The position numbers were made by a program, and so were the translations under genes. This document shows positions 15,797 to 23,445 of a stretch of DNA of 40,419 nt, in pieces. Every line of letters starts with the position of its first letter. Position 1 is the stretch's first letter. The notes beneath the pieces are model-generated. The model was not told the DNA's origin. It saw only the letters and a list, made by a program, of their open reading frames with translations, and made no database searches. Origin of the DNA: Minisyncoccota bacterium (GTDB lineage: Bacteria; Patescibacteriota; Microgenomatia; UBA1400; PJMF01). The stretch covers positions 79,274-119,692 of the forward strand of contig JAACWQ010000003.1 of NCBI GenBank assembly GCA_009991965.1, given 5' to 3'.

Positions 15797-16663
15797 TTAT
15801 AATATCACGCTGTCTCTATTGTCTTTTTCCTCTTCTATCAATGTAAAAATGTCTTGCTTATATCCGCCCACGCCAACGTAGTGTGCTTTGCCGAGCAGAA
15901 TTTGCTCAAATGGTTGGCATAACCGACAACCCTGTTTGCCTTGTGGACAGATAAAACGCTCAAGCTTGCGCGCCACTTTGATCTTTTTTGCTATCGCAAA
16001 TACTCGCTCATGCGCTGCATCAATATCTGGCAGTACTTGTACTTCTGGTTCATCCTCCGAGTCCAAGTACCAATAACTCGCACCTGCGACTGCACGCTTT
16101 TGTGTGTACGTTGTTAAAAGTAAATAAATCGGCAACTGCAGTGAATCTGCTTTTTCTTTGTGCTTGCCCGTCTTAAAATCAAGAATTGAAACCGCGTCTT
16201 GCTCTGGCAAGTACTGCAACCAATCAATTTTGCCACACAAAATAATTTCATCTTCTTCCGACAACCAGTAGTACGGCAAATCTGCTTGCAGCTTGACCGC
16301 TTTTTCCTTGAGGGGACCAGGATTTCGCTGGACACGTTGGAGCATTTTCCTGCCACGTTCTTTATATCGTTCTTCGTCTTGATCGCTACGAAAGCCACCA
16401 TGTTCTCCAGAAATACCTTTCCAGGCATCCTCATACTGTTCGAGTAATGTGGAAGTAAAACGCTCACTCACGGGCAAAACCGACAGACTCTCTAGCACTT
16501 GATGAACCGCTTGTCCCAAGGCAAGCGAAGGTGACATGATTTGAACCTTGTGACCAGATTGTGGACTACGATACATGTTTTTGAGAAAGTACGATCGTGG
16601 GCAACTTATAAAATCGCCAATTGAACTATGTGAAACCCATGTAGCAGCAAATTTATCTGGCAT
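15797..16663 (-). CDS. PD-(D/E)XK family nuclease with four-Cys (probable Fe-S) site
   Basis: 288 residues. The PD-(D/E)XK_1 (RecB/AddB-like) nuclease core includes GQAVHQVLESL (conserved His), GKIDWL (Asp147) and LDFKTG (Asp162, Lys164) followed by SLQLPIYLLL. A single Cys21 in SCPRSYF and three Cys near the C-terminus (C239, C246, C249 in FICPQGKQGCRLC) give the arrangement that holds a [4Fe-4S] cluster in AddB and Cas4. A single-domain protein of this size without a helicase is common in reduced genomes. AAAGGG precedes the ATG. It follows the Y-family polymerase by 9 bases, suggesting a DNA-repair unit. Confidence 0.85.
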   Translation of the reverse strand: MPDKFAATWVSHSSIGDFISCPRSYFLKNMYRSPQSGHKVQIMSPSLALGQAVHQVLESLSVLPVSERFTSTLLEQYEDAWKGISGEHGGFRSDQDEERYKERGRKMLQRVQRNPGPLKEKAVKLQADLPYYWLSEEDEIILCGKIDWLQYLPEQDAVSILDFKTGKHKEKADSLQLPIYLLLTTYTQKRAVAGASYWYLDSEDEPEVQVLPDIDAAHERVFAIAKKIKVARKLERFICPQGKQGCRLCQPFEQILLGKAHYVGVGGYKQDIFTLIEEEKDNRDSVIL

Positions 16664-16672
16664 ATACCCTTT

Positions 16673-17911
16673 TTACAAGAATTGGTACTGTTTGTCACCT
16701 AAGAAGCCGGTAACTTCTGGACGAATTTTGTGTCCACCCGCAAGTATACCAGCGGTAACCGCAAACAAGCCGTAGCGCGCGGAAATCTCGTCGCAAGCTT
16801 CGGCTACCAGCTCGTCTTTTTGCCAAGCTGGTAAAAGTGGCTGCGGTATTACGCTCCATGACTGGAGCAAACTGAGGCGCACTGCCAATTTGATAACGGG
16901 AAAACGCTCACTCCACTGTTGGTACAAATGTGTATAAATCCAATAAAATAATTCTTTGGTATGCCAAATATGATGTGGCAGTGTAACGAAATTGTTCCAG
17001 TGCCTGTCACCACCAGATACGAATAAACTCACCTGCCGACCAGCCAAGTGCATGCGACGAATCTTGTGCGCCACCTCTGCTACCAGATTGTAGAGTGTGC
17101 GCTTGATCATCGCTTCATTACTACACAACCGCCAACCAGTGATAGAACGCCCAACACTTTTCATAGCCTGCGGCGGCAGCGACAATCGACGTAAAAAAAG
17201 AGGCTCATTGCCTTGTGCCATCAAACGCAGTTGGTGTGTCCAAAACAGACCGACCGCTCGCTCAAGATCAGCTTGTGGGATAAAGTTTATTTGGTAGGGC
17301 ACACTCACTCCCAAAGCTGCCAATTTTTTACCCAACCGGTGGCCAATGCCACAAGCATCGGAACACGTCGTGTTTGCCAACAGCACTGTCTCCTGCTCTA
17401 TAGACACTTCCGTAATGCTATCTGGCAAAGCTGTTTCGCTAGCCAACTTTGCCAAAAAACGCGTCCGAGCAATTCCAATGTTGCATGTTACCCACTCACC
17501 CAACGCTGCAAATATTTCCGCTCGTATTTTTTGTGCAAATTCTAATGGCGAAGCATACAACCTATTGAGCGGCGTAAAGTGAATGAACGACTCATCGAGC
17601 GAAAACAACTCCGACGTCGGAGTAAACGATTCGAATAACGTCTTTAATTTACTCGTAGCCGACCAACACAGTGCAAAGTCAACTGGTACTACTACTATCT
17701 GCGGCACTGTTTTTTGAACCATAGGCAAAGAACTCCCCGTGCGAATACCCAATGCTTTTGCTTCCTTGGAAGCGGCAATAATACAAGTACGACCGACGTC
17801 CTTGACCACCGCCAACGGCCTACCCCGCAGCGCCGGTGTCTCTTGCTGGAGCAGCGTTGCAAAGTATGAATTGATATCAATGTGCAAATAAACGTCTGAC
17901 TGATTACTCAC
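16673..17911 (-). CDS. Y-family DNA polymerase (DinB/UmuC/ImuB-like)
   Basis: 412 residues from a GTG at 17911, which overlaps the stop of the preceding small gene (GTGAGTAA). Palm motifs are intact: HIDINSYFATL (Asp12; Tyr16 as probable steric gate) and SLDESF (Asp106, Glu107). The helix-hairpin-helix region appears as DACGIGHRLGKKLAALGV. The little-finger domain follows and the C-terminal tail (TAGILAGGHKIRPEVTGFLG) is specific to this form. The protein should copy damaged DNA. The adjacent DUF6504-like protein and the downstream nuclease suggest a small lesion-bypass cassette. I leave the symbol blank because DinB and ImuB-type assignments cannot be separated here. Confidence 0.88.
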   Translation of the reverse strand: MSNQSDVYLHIDINSYFATLLQQETPALRGRPLAVVKDVGRTCIIAASKEAKALGIRTGSSLPMVQKTVPQIVVVPVDFALCWSATSKLKTLFESFTPTSELFSLDESFIHFTPLNRLYASPLEFAQKIRAEIFAALGEWVTCNIGIARTRFLAKLASETALPDSITEVSIEQETVLLANTTCSDACGIGHRLGKKLAALGVSVPYQINFIPQADLERAVGLFWTHQLRLMAQGNEPLFLRRLSLPPQAMKSVGRSITGWRLCSNEAMIKRTLYNLVAEVAHKIRRMHLAGRQVSLFVSGGDRHWNNFVTLPHHIWHTKELFYWIYTHLYQQWSERFPVIKLAVRLSLLQSWSVIPQPLLPAWQKDELVAEACDEISARYGLFAVTAGILAGGHKIRPEVTGFLGDKQYQFL

Positions 17912-18149
17912 ACCACACCTCTTCCAGCAACCAAGTTTCCTCTGTGCGATCAAAGACTAATCGATATGAATTGCTATCGGCAACACAAGAATAGCGGCGC
18001 TCTCGCACCTGACCATCACGAATATCAGTCACGCTCGTGATATCTGCTATCTGGTGAACGCGATCCTTCCACAAAAATTTCTTGGGGGTAAAACAAGCAT
18101 GATTATAGACACCGACGACCGCTACAGCTTCGTGTATTGTTTGGTACAT
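17904..18149 (-). CDS. Small protein, DUF6504-like, coupled to Y-family polymerase
   Basis: 81 residues. The pattern FTPKKFLWKDRVHQIADI, RRYSCVADSNSYRLVFD and WLLEEVW resembles DUF6504 proteins, which in actinobacteria are encoded beside the ImuB/DnaE2 mutasome genes (my recollection of the family, not a search result). Its stop codon overlaps the polymerase GTG start, so both should be translated from one mRNA. TACAGT at 18157-18162, 7 bases before the ATG, would make the mRNA leaderless. Confidence 0.55.
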   Translation of the reverse strand: MYQTIHEAVAVVGVYNHACFTPKKFLWKDRVHQIADITSVTDIRDGQVRERRYSCVADSNSYRLVFDRTEETWLLEEVWCE

Positions 18150-18156
18150 ACAGAGT

Positions 18157-18162
18157 ACTGTA
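18157..18162 (-). promoter_or_regulatory. -10-like box TACAGT at head of the polymerase operon
   Basis: TACAGT on the minus strand ends 7 bases before the ATG at 18149. It matches the -10 consensus at four positions including the essential first TA and last T. No Shine-Dalgarno occupies the gap. Confidence 0.4.
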
Positions 18163-18217
18163 CAAAATAAAACCCGAAGCTAGCAAGCTGACAAAAAAGA
18201 TCAAAACCGGTCAAAAA

Positions 18218-18598
18218 TTATTGAGCTAACTCACCAATATAAAAGTTTGGCAAGAATGAGCGTGCTTGTTCAGAGTGTGGCGTACCATCGTTTGGTCGCT
18301 TATTGAACATACTAGTCGCATCTTTGCCACAACCAGCGATAATTGCCTTTCCACCGGGATGTTTCTCTGAAGCAATAAACTCCGTCACATCATAAACTTT
18401 GCCTTCGATAGCGAGATAACAATCTTCTGGAGTCGCGTGCATGGCGACTTCTTCGAGCGTAAAAGTTTTTTGCATCGCGGCAGAATCACTAGCTGGCTGA
18501 GCAACAGCCGGCGTATCTTTTTGTGGCAAGAGTGAACAACCACTAACTACAACAGCTATTGCTGCGATTGACCCGAGGAGGGAGAGACGAGATGGCAT
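18218..18598 (-). CDS. Lipoprotein with cytochrome b5 heme-binding domain
   Basis: 126 residues. The signal peptide ends in the lipobox VSGC (Cys21), so the mature protein should be anchored to the outer face of the membrane. A Pro/Ala/Ser linker leads to a cytochrome b5-like domain: FTLEEVAMHATPEDCYLAIEGKVYDVTEFI with the heme ligand in H80-P-G-G and a second candidate ligand His108. The domain end FYIGEL is typical. It would carry one electron on a b-type heme outside the cell. No heme synthesis gene is seen here, so heme is probably acquired from outside. Confidence 0.9.
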   Translation of the reverse strand: MPSRLSLLGSIAAIAVVVSGCSLLPQKDTPAVAQPASDSAAMQKTFTLEEVAMHATPEDCYLAIEGKVYDVTEFIASEKHPGGKAIIAGCGKDATSMFNKRPNDGTPHSEQARSFLPNFYIGELAQ

Positions 18599-18673
18599 GG
18601 AACTTTCAAGTACTAGCTACTATCGGGAAAAAGATAACGTATTTTGGGGGAAAAAGCTAGGGCAGAGAAAAGG

Positions 18674-19354
18674 TTAATGGTGCTGACTATTTAGTTCAAA
18701 TGCATAGGCGACAATATTTCCACGCAACTTAGCCAACTCTTCCTTTGAAACTCCTGTAACTCTCCTAGGGTTTTGCGTCTTAGATTTGACCACAGGCTTT
18801 GTCGATGGTTTTCCAACAGGAATTTCGCTTGTTGCAACATTAGCAGCCCTTGCCTCAAAGTCAAAAATACTAAGTTGTTGAACTCTAAATCGCCGTTCTT
18901 GTGTAGCACTTTTCCTCTTTTGAGCCTTTTCTTCTCTCTTCCTTTGTTTATCTTTCTGATCATGCCACTGCTTGCAACGCGCTAATTCTTTAGAGTATCT
19001 GTCGCTCGCAAACTCAATGGCCTCTACAGTCCAAACTTCATCGTTAGTAACTCTGCCATTGCTACAGTAATGAAAAGCAACCCGATAACATGTTTTATCT
19101 ACAGCAGAACCACCGATGAAAATTACTCTAGTTTTCCTGCCTTCCTTATCTTCTTCGTGTTCTCCAAGTATCTCTAAATCAGAACCTTTGAGTCCTCTAA
19201 AAAGTATTTCTAGCGTAAAAAACTCATTGATATTTGGCTTAGATGGATCTAAACCCAAGACCAAGCAAACAATCCCAAAATCTAAATATGTTGGTTTTCC
19301 ACCCTCTGGATTATTTTGGGCCAATAATGCCAATCTCTCCCTTGTAACTGCCAT
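18674..19354 (-). CDS. Hypothetical protein with charged coiled middle
   Basis: 226 residues, family not recognised. Residues 1-120 look globular and include a possible beta sheet (TRVIFIGGS, CYRVAFHYC, DEVWTVEAIEF). Residues 125-150 are a strongly basic helix (KDKQRKREEKAQKRKSAT). The tail is Lys/Thr-rich and ends NSQHH. No signal peptide or membrane helix is seen, so it is probably cytoplasmic. It starts 17 bases after the terminator of the SDR gene and stands alone. Confidence 0.55.
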   Translation of the reverse strand: MAVTRERLALLAQNNPEGGKPTYLDFGIVCLVLGLDPSKPNINEFFTLEILFRGLKGSDLEILGEHEEDKEGRKTRVIFIGGSAVDKTCYRVAFHYCSNGRVTNDEVWTVEAIEFASDRYSKELARCKQWHDQKDKQRKREEKAQKRKSATQERRFRVQQLSIFDFEARAANVATSEIPVGKPSTKPVVKSKTQNPRRVTGVSKEELAKLRGNIVAYAFELNSQHH

Positions 19355-19370
19355 AGTGCTCTATCCATAC

Positions 19371-19391
19371 AAAAAAAGCGAAGCTTTCGCT
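19371..19391 (-). terminator. Intrinsic terminator after the SDR gene
   Basis: On the minus strand the stem AGCGAA / TTCGCT (19386-19391 with 19377-19382) closes over a 3-base loop and runs straight into seven T residues. It lies 15 bases past the stop of the SDR gene and is the clearest intrinsic terminator in the window. Confidence 0.75.
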
Positions 19392-19405
19392 CCGCTGACT
19401 TTCTA

Positions 19406-20197
19406 TCAAAATTCGTGCAGATCTGCGATCATTTTACCACCGTCGACTACAATTGATTGACCATTTATATACGAGGCTTTGTCACTCACCAGGAATGAAA
19501 CGACATTGGCGATTTCTTCCACCTCACAAACGCGCTGCATGGGGTACTGTTTAGCAATGCTGGCGTACCACTTTTTTAGCTCTGCTGGTGTGCGATTATT
19601 TTCTGAGTTAGCAATTTTCACAAAGCCTGGCAAGACCGCGTTCGTGCGAATTGTTGGGGCAAAATCAACCGCCAGTGAGCGCGTGAGTGCATCTATCGCA
19701 GCCTTAGAAACAGAGTAGACGCCAAAGTTTGGCAACACTGTGTGCGATTCTATCGAAGAAATATTAACGATCGCCCCACCACTAGATTTCTGCATGAGCG
19801 GAACAGCGTACTTTGCCATCAGAAAGTAGCCATTCAAATTGACATTGAGTGTTATTTGCCATTCTTCTTCGGAAATTTCCGCTACATTTTTTGCCATGCC
19901 GGGACTGTAGCGAGCCACACAATTGACGAGACAGTGCAAACCGCCAAACTGGGATTTTGCCGTCTCTACAATCTTTTGTACGTCTTTTGTCTTGGTGACA
20001 TCCAGCTGGAGAAAAACTGCCTCACCACCGTCTTTTACAATCTGATCTGCTGTGGCTTGTCCCATTTCGCCAAGGTCAACCACAACTACTTTATAGCCGT
20101 CTCTAGCCAACTCAAGCGCGACCGCCCCACCAATTGATTTACCGGCAGATTTGTAGCCGAGGGCAGCTCCGGTGACGATGGCGACTTTTTTTTGCAT
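19406..20197 (-). CDS. Short-chain dehydrogenase/reductase (SDR)
   Basis: 263 residues, classical SDR size. The Rossmann entry is VAIVTGAALGYKSAGKSIGGAVAL, with an insertion compared with the usual TGxxxGIG, followed by VVVVDLG (acidic Asp favours NAD over NADP) and LDVTK. The active site has NISSIES (Ser) and Y-SVSK (Tyr/Lys), and the C-terminus has INGQSIVVDGG. It should oxidise or reduce an alcohol/ketone; the substrate cannot be read. TATACT at 20210-20215 lies 12 bases before the ATG. A terminator follows. Confidence 0.9.
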   Translation of the reverse strand: MQKKVAIVTGAALGYKSAGKSIGGAVALELARDGYKVVVVDLGEMGQATADQIVKDGGEAVFLQLDVTKTKDVQKIVETAKSQFGGLHCLVNCVARYSPGMAKNVAEISEEEWQITLNVNLNGYFLMAKYAVPLMQKSSGGAIVNISSIESHTVLPNFGVYSVSKAAIDALTRSLAVDFAPTIRTNAVLPGFVKIANSENNRTPAELKKWYASIAKQYPMQRVCEVEEIANVVSFLVSDKASYINGQSIVVDGGKMIADLHEF

Positions 20198-20244
20198 ATA
20201 TACTCAAGTAGTATACTCTAGAATTCTTCTGCTACACTAATCCT
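20198..20244. promoter_or_regulatory. Divergent promoter region between SDR gene and a small gene
   Basis: This 47-base gap holds a minus-strand TATACT (20210-20215) facing the SDR gene and a plus-strand TACACT (20233-20238) that ends 6 bases before the ATG at 20245. Both are candidate -10 boxes; neither has a good -35 partner. Confidence 0.45.
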
Positions 20245-20487
20245 ATGCAACGCGGAGTCATCATATTTACCAAAGAAGAATCGCTGGAGCTTAACCAATT
20301 GACGCAAGCAAATGAAGCTGCGCCCGCACTTCTCCAACAAAAATTTGCAAACGAAACACAAGACGCAGCGAACTATGAGCTCTCAGTCGAAGAGGTTAAT
20401 TGGCTACTCGATCAACTCCCAACTCCCCAAAATTCTACAGAAATTCAAAATAACATTCGCACAAAATTATACGCGTTTCTTGCCTAA
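20245..20487 (+). CDS. Small hypothetical helical protein
   Basis: 80 residues, family not recognised. Sequence is mainly polar and helical (KEESLELNQLTQANEAAPALLQQKFANE, YELSVEEVNWLLDQLP) with no membrane segment. The ATG sits 6 bases after TACACT, and its last 21 bases overlap the end of the converging signal peptidase gene. It could be a small regulatory or adaptor protein, but nothing proves this. Confidence 0.5.
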   Translation: MQRGVIIFTKEESLELNQLTQANEAAPALLQQKFANETQDAANYELSVEEVNWLLDQLPTPQNSTEIQNNIRTKLYAFLA

Positions 20488-20997
20488 GCTCGAACGCAAG
20501 CTACCGAGTTCGTCTGAAACAATAATTGTGGCCGGTACAATTACCAGTAAAATAATTCCAGCTGTACTTTTGGCAAAGCTAACAAAAAAACCAAGTTTTG
20601 GCACCACAAACTGCACCTTACCCACCACATTTTCGAGCGGTACGAACTCAATATCTATTGAACGGTTTGCATCCCCTTTGGTGAGAAAAATTGTTTTGCC
20701 ACTTTGAGCTTGAACGTCGGTAATTCTGTGTGTGATGACACGCTTCTTTTGGTCCCGAAAAGTAATAACATCATTGAGAGAGTACTGCATTTCTGGACGA
20801 ATCAAAATAATATCGCCCGTCATGATACTCGGCTCCATAGAACCAGACTGTACGACATATGATGCAAGCGGCGGCTGAAAACCAGATTTTAAGACCAAAC
20901 GAAAGATAAGCAACACTATGCCAACACCCAATATGACCCACACTGTCGTGAGCAGGATTTTTGAAAATGAGAGTTTTTGTTTTCTTCTGCTGCGCAT
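20467..20997 (-). CDS. Signal peptidase I, SipW/archaeal type (second copy)
   Basis: 176 residues. One N-terminal membrane helix (about 13-34) precedes the catalytic SGSMEPSI (nucleophile Ser53) and GDIILIR. The base is His90 in VITHRI rather than the Lys of classical bacterial LepB, which marks the ER/archaeal SipW type. A C-terminal helix (about 147-165) closes the protein. In Bacillus SipW processes TasA-type fibre proteins. It lies 12 bases downstream of a TasA-like gene, and is the last gene of the cluster. Confidence 0.9.
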   Translation of the reverse strand: MRSRRKQKLSFSKILLTTVWVILGVGIVLLIFRLVLKSGFQPPLASYVVQSGSMEPSIMTGDIILIRPEMQYSLNDVITFRDQKKRVITHRITDVQAQSGKTIFLTKGDANRSIDIEFVPLENVVGKVQFVVPKLGFFVSFAKSTAGIILLVIVPATIIVSDELGSLRSSLGKKRV

Positions 20998-21009
20998 GTA
21001 CTTCTCGCT

Positions 21010-21642
21010 CTAGACCGGCACTTGCTCCAGGTCAAAGACGACGTCAAAAATAATACTATCGGATTGAATTCCGTTTTCAAATGAGCTTGCGTCACTCGAC
21101 CAAGTAAGTTGCACTTCAACACTATCGCCTGCAGGCAAGCTAACTGTTCCCGCATTGGTCAGCCACTGGAGTGCAAAATTATCTTGCGAGCCTGGTCCCA
21201 ACGTAGTAACGATAACTGGATCGGGGTGCACACCGTCGTCAAGTAAAACCTTCGCAGTAATAACCACTCCGAGCTCTCCCTGGTCGGTTCCAGGATTTTC
21301 ACAGGTGACGTCGACCAAGGCCTCTGGCTCATTACATCCATTTTCGTTATTAACCAAATTCACTACACTCATCGAGAGTTCTCCGGGCAGAGAACCAACA
21401 TTGGTAATTTTCCACGTTTTGCCACCCTCCAGCGAATTAGGCGAACCGAAGTTGGTGACACTAATACTCTCGGCCACCGAGCCATTGCGCGCTGTCAGAT
21501 CCATGTCGAGCGTACCGACAACAAATTGGCTTGTGTCGGAGGTCTCAGTGTCGCGAAATAAACTCTGTGTTAGCGTATATCCGACAATTGCCAAGGTAAA
21601 AGAAATTACAAAGATGCTTTGGATAACCTTGTGTTCTTTCAT
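21010..21642 (-). CDS. TasA/camelysin-like secreted fibre protein
   Basis: 210 residues. The signal region ends in LTQSLFRDTETSDTSQFVVGTLDM, the SipW-dependent pattern also seen in TasA and CalY. The mature part is beta-rich. It shares a block with the protein at 22819-23445: GGKTW.I.N.G..PGELS, then NGCNEPEA.VD.TC and a late ADSVEVQLTW-like strand, so the two are paralogues, each with a Cys pair. A strong Shine-Dalgarno AGGAGG lies before the ATG, inside the end of the upstream gene. It should be cleaved by SipW and assembled on the surface. Confidence 0.82.
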   Translation of the reverse strand: MKEHKVIQSIFVISFTLAIVGYTLTQSLFRDTETSDTSQFVVGTLDMDLTARNGSVAESISVTNFGSPNSLEGGKTWKITNVGSLPGELSMSVVNLVNNENGCNEPEALVDVTCENPGTDQGELGVVITAKVLLDDGVHPDPVIVTTLGPGSQDNFALQWLTNAGTVSLPAGDSVEVQLTWSSDASSFENGIQSDSIIFDVVFDLEQVPV

Positions 21643-21645
21643 ATT

Positions 21646-22236
21646 TTAACCTCCTGTGCTCCATGTGCCTGCAGTCACTTGGTTTTGCAGGATTTCTTCA
21701 TCCGAAAATCGTACAACCGCACCGCCCGCCACTTGTTTTGACGCCACTCGTATATTGAACGCGCAGGTGTCATTGGTCAAGCTATTACTCGTATCATCTA
21801 AACTGACCACAAACACGAGATCACCTTTTTGACCCTCCAGCACAGTCGCATCAAAACTCAGGCCGAGCAAAGAACCAGAATACTCAGTTTGCCAATCCGA
21901 CATGACCCGCAACTGCAACGCATTACAAAAGTCTGTATCACCTGCTGTCTGAGTTGCTGACAGTTCATAGGAAACTGCAAGCTCTCCTTCGTTCTTTATC
22001 CGTACAGACTCAACTTGAAATCCAGTTGGGATAAGACCCTGCACCGAGAAAAATAATGACTTGCCTGTTTCATTTGCGGTGTCACGATTGCTAAAATCGA
22101 GCGTGGTGGCACGAACAATATTGGCAGTCACTTCCTCGCGATCGAGTAAGTCTGCATCTGTAACTTGACTAAAAAGAAGTATCACAGCGGTTGCGAGGAG
22201 TAGTCGAGCTGCTTGTTTGATTTTAGAAAATAGCAC
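21646..22236 (-). CDS. Secreted TasA-cluster protein, more divergent
   Basis: 196 residues. One hydrophobic N-terminal helix (about 10-24) is followed by a beta-rich exported part beginning DADLLDREEVTANIVRATTLDF, whose spacing resembles a SipW-dependent leader, though weaker than in the two paralogues. Cys residues (FCNAL and NDTCAF) could form a disulfide. It lies 6 bases after sipW copy 1 and 3 bases before the next TasA-like gene, whose ribosome site it contains. Probably a minor or anchoring subunit; the function is inferred from position. Confidence 0.6.
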   Translation of the reverse strand: MLFSKIKQAARLLLATAVILLFSQVTDADLLDREEVTANIVRATTLDFSNRDTANETGKSLFFSVQGLIPTGFQVESVRIKNEGELAVSYELSATQTAGDTDFCNALQLRVMSDWQTEYSGSLLGLSFDATVLEGQKGDLVFVVSLDDTSNSLTNDTCAFNIRVASKQVAGGAVVRFSDEEILQNQVTAGTWSTGG

Positions 22237-22242
22237 ATCTGT

Positions 22243-22752
22243 CTACTCTTTTTTTTGTAGCTTCTGCCATACGAAGTCACTTATAAACCAAGCGGCAAAT
22301 AAACTCACAATAATTGTTATGCCCATGAACGAGCGCATATAAACAAGAATGTAACCAAGTTTGGGAATGGTAAACCAATGCGTGCCAAACACTCGCTTGG
22401 GTGGTGTCGTGTATTGGTCTGGATCTTCGTTATTATCTCCCTTGGTAATAAATTCGAGAGAACCATTGGGTTGTTGCTCTGTCCTAATAATTCTGTGGGT
22501 GACGATGTGCCCCTTTGGATCTTGAAATGTAATGATCGTATTGGGTCCAAAACCACGATTGGTGCGATCAAAAATAAGATCTCCAGTCATGATGGTAGGC
22601 TCCATCGAACCAGATATCACAATGAACGTGCGAAAGGGCAGTTTGGAGTCGGGTCGCTCTGAGAACGAATTGACTACCGAAAACGCAATGACGATGACAA
22701 GTACCGTCCAAAAAATAAAATTCCAAATTGCTTTGAGTATTGTCAAGATCAT
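22243..22752 (-). CDS. Signal peptidase I, SipW/archaeal type (first copy)
   Basis: 169 residues. An N-terminal helix (about 8-28) is followed by SGSMEPTI (Ser49) and GDLIFDR, with His86 in IVTHRI as the expected general base. The later motif TKGDNNEDPD is the conserved box D/E of this family. A C-terminal membrane helix precedes WQKLQKKE. It is separated from the upstream TasA gene by a long hairpin. It is only modestly similar to the second copy, so the two may have different substrates. Confidence 0.9.
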   Translation of the reverse strand: MILTILKAIWNFIFWTVLVIVIAFSVVNSFSERPDSKLPFRTFIVISGSMEPTIMTGDLIFDRTNRGFGPNTIITFQDPKGHIVTHRIIRTEQQPNGSLEFITKGDNNEDPDQYTTPPKRVFGTHWFTIPKLGYILVYMRSFMGITIIVSLFAAWFISDFVWQKLQKKE

Positions 22753-22766
22753 CTGTTTTTTCTACC

Positions 22767-22798
22767 AATGAGGGGAGAACAATCGCCCTCCCCTCATT
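22767..22798 (-). promoter_or_regulatory. 11-bp perfect hairpin between tasA-like gene and sipW
   Basis: Arms 22767-22777 (AATGAGGGGAG) and 22788-22798 (CTCCCCTCATT) pair perfectly around a 10-base loop. In the operon mRNA the stem is followed by TGGTAG and A residues, not by a U run, so it is not a standard terminator in that direction; the plus strand has five T after it. Likely roles are 3' end protection of the tasA part of the mRNA or partial attenuation, so that the fibre subunit is made in excess over the peptidase. Confidence 0.6.
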
Positions 22799-22818
22799 TT
22801 TACAAACTAGCTACTCAT

Positions 22819-23445
22819 CTATACAGATGGGATCACTTGCACCAAGTCGAACTGCAGCTGAAAGGTCAGTCCGTCGCTCTGGATCTCATTCCCGTAGGTA
22901 CTAGGATCAGTTGCCCAATTCATCGTGACATCTACGCTGCCGCCAGCAGGGATGGTTACGGTACCCGCATTGCTCACCCATTGCGAGGCATACAGCGCCT
23001 GACTTGCTGTTGCTAGGTTTGCACTCACAACTGGTACATCACCAGCACCGGTATCAAGCAAAATGGTGGTGGTTGTTGCTGCACCGAGATCACCCTCACC
23101 AGCACCGCATGTATTATCTACAATTGCCTCTGGTTCATTACAACCATTGTCATCATTGACAAGATTATTCATAGAAAGTGTCAATTCTCCAGGAACAGTG
23201 CCGGTATTGACGATCGTCCATGTTTTACCACCACTCACTTGACCATCAACTCCAAGGTTGGTAAAACTAAACTCTTCAAAGGCTGTGCCATCTGCGCCAC
23301 CCACAGTCATATTGAGCGTGCCAGCTGTAAATACGTTCGATGCACTCTGTTCTACGTCAGAGAACAGTGCCCGGGTAGCAACAACACCCGTTGCTCCAAT
23401 TGCTCCAACGCCAAGAATGGCGAGTAGGACTTTTTTATTATTCAT
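22819..23445 (-). CDS. TasA-like major secreted fibre protein
   Basis: 208 residues from MNNKKV at 23445, with AAGGGG as ribosome site 7 bases upstream; an extended start at 23511 is unlikely. The leader (1-25) is followed by RALFSDVEQSASNVFTAGTLNM, a close match to the SipW-dependent signature in TasA and CalY. The mature part is a beta-rich, acidic, Gly/Thr-rich domain with a Cys pair (NGCNEPEA and DNTC). As the first gene, before the hairpin, it is probably the most abundant product of the cluster. The likely role is a surface fibre or pseudopilus-like coat. Confidence 0.85.
   Translation of the reverse strand: MNNKKVLLAILGVGAIGATGVVATRALFSDVEQSASNVFTAGTLNMTVGGADGTAFEEFSFTNLGVDGQVSGGKTWTIVNTGTVPGELTLSMNNLVNDDNGCNEPEAIVDNTCGAGEGDLGAATTTTILLDTGAGDVPVVSANLATASQALYASQWVSNAGTVTIPAGGSVDVTMNWATDPSTYGNEIQSDGLTFQLQFDLVQVIPSV

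Noticed and set aside
22767-22803. Bidirectional intrinsic terminator at the tasA-sipW hairpin
   Set aside because: The T-run is present only on the plus strand, where no gene ends nearby, so a terminator of the minus-strand operon is not supported.
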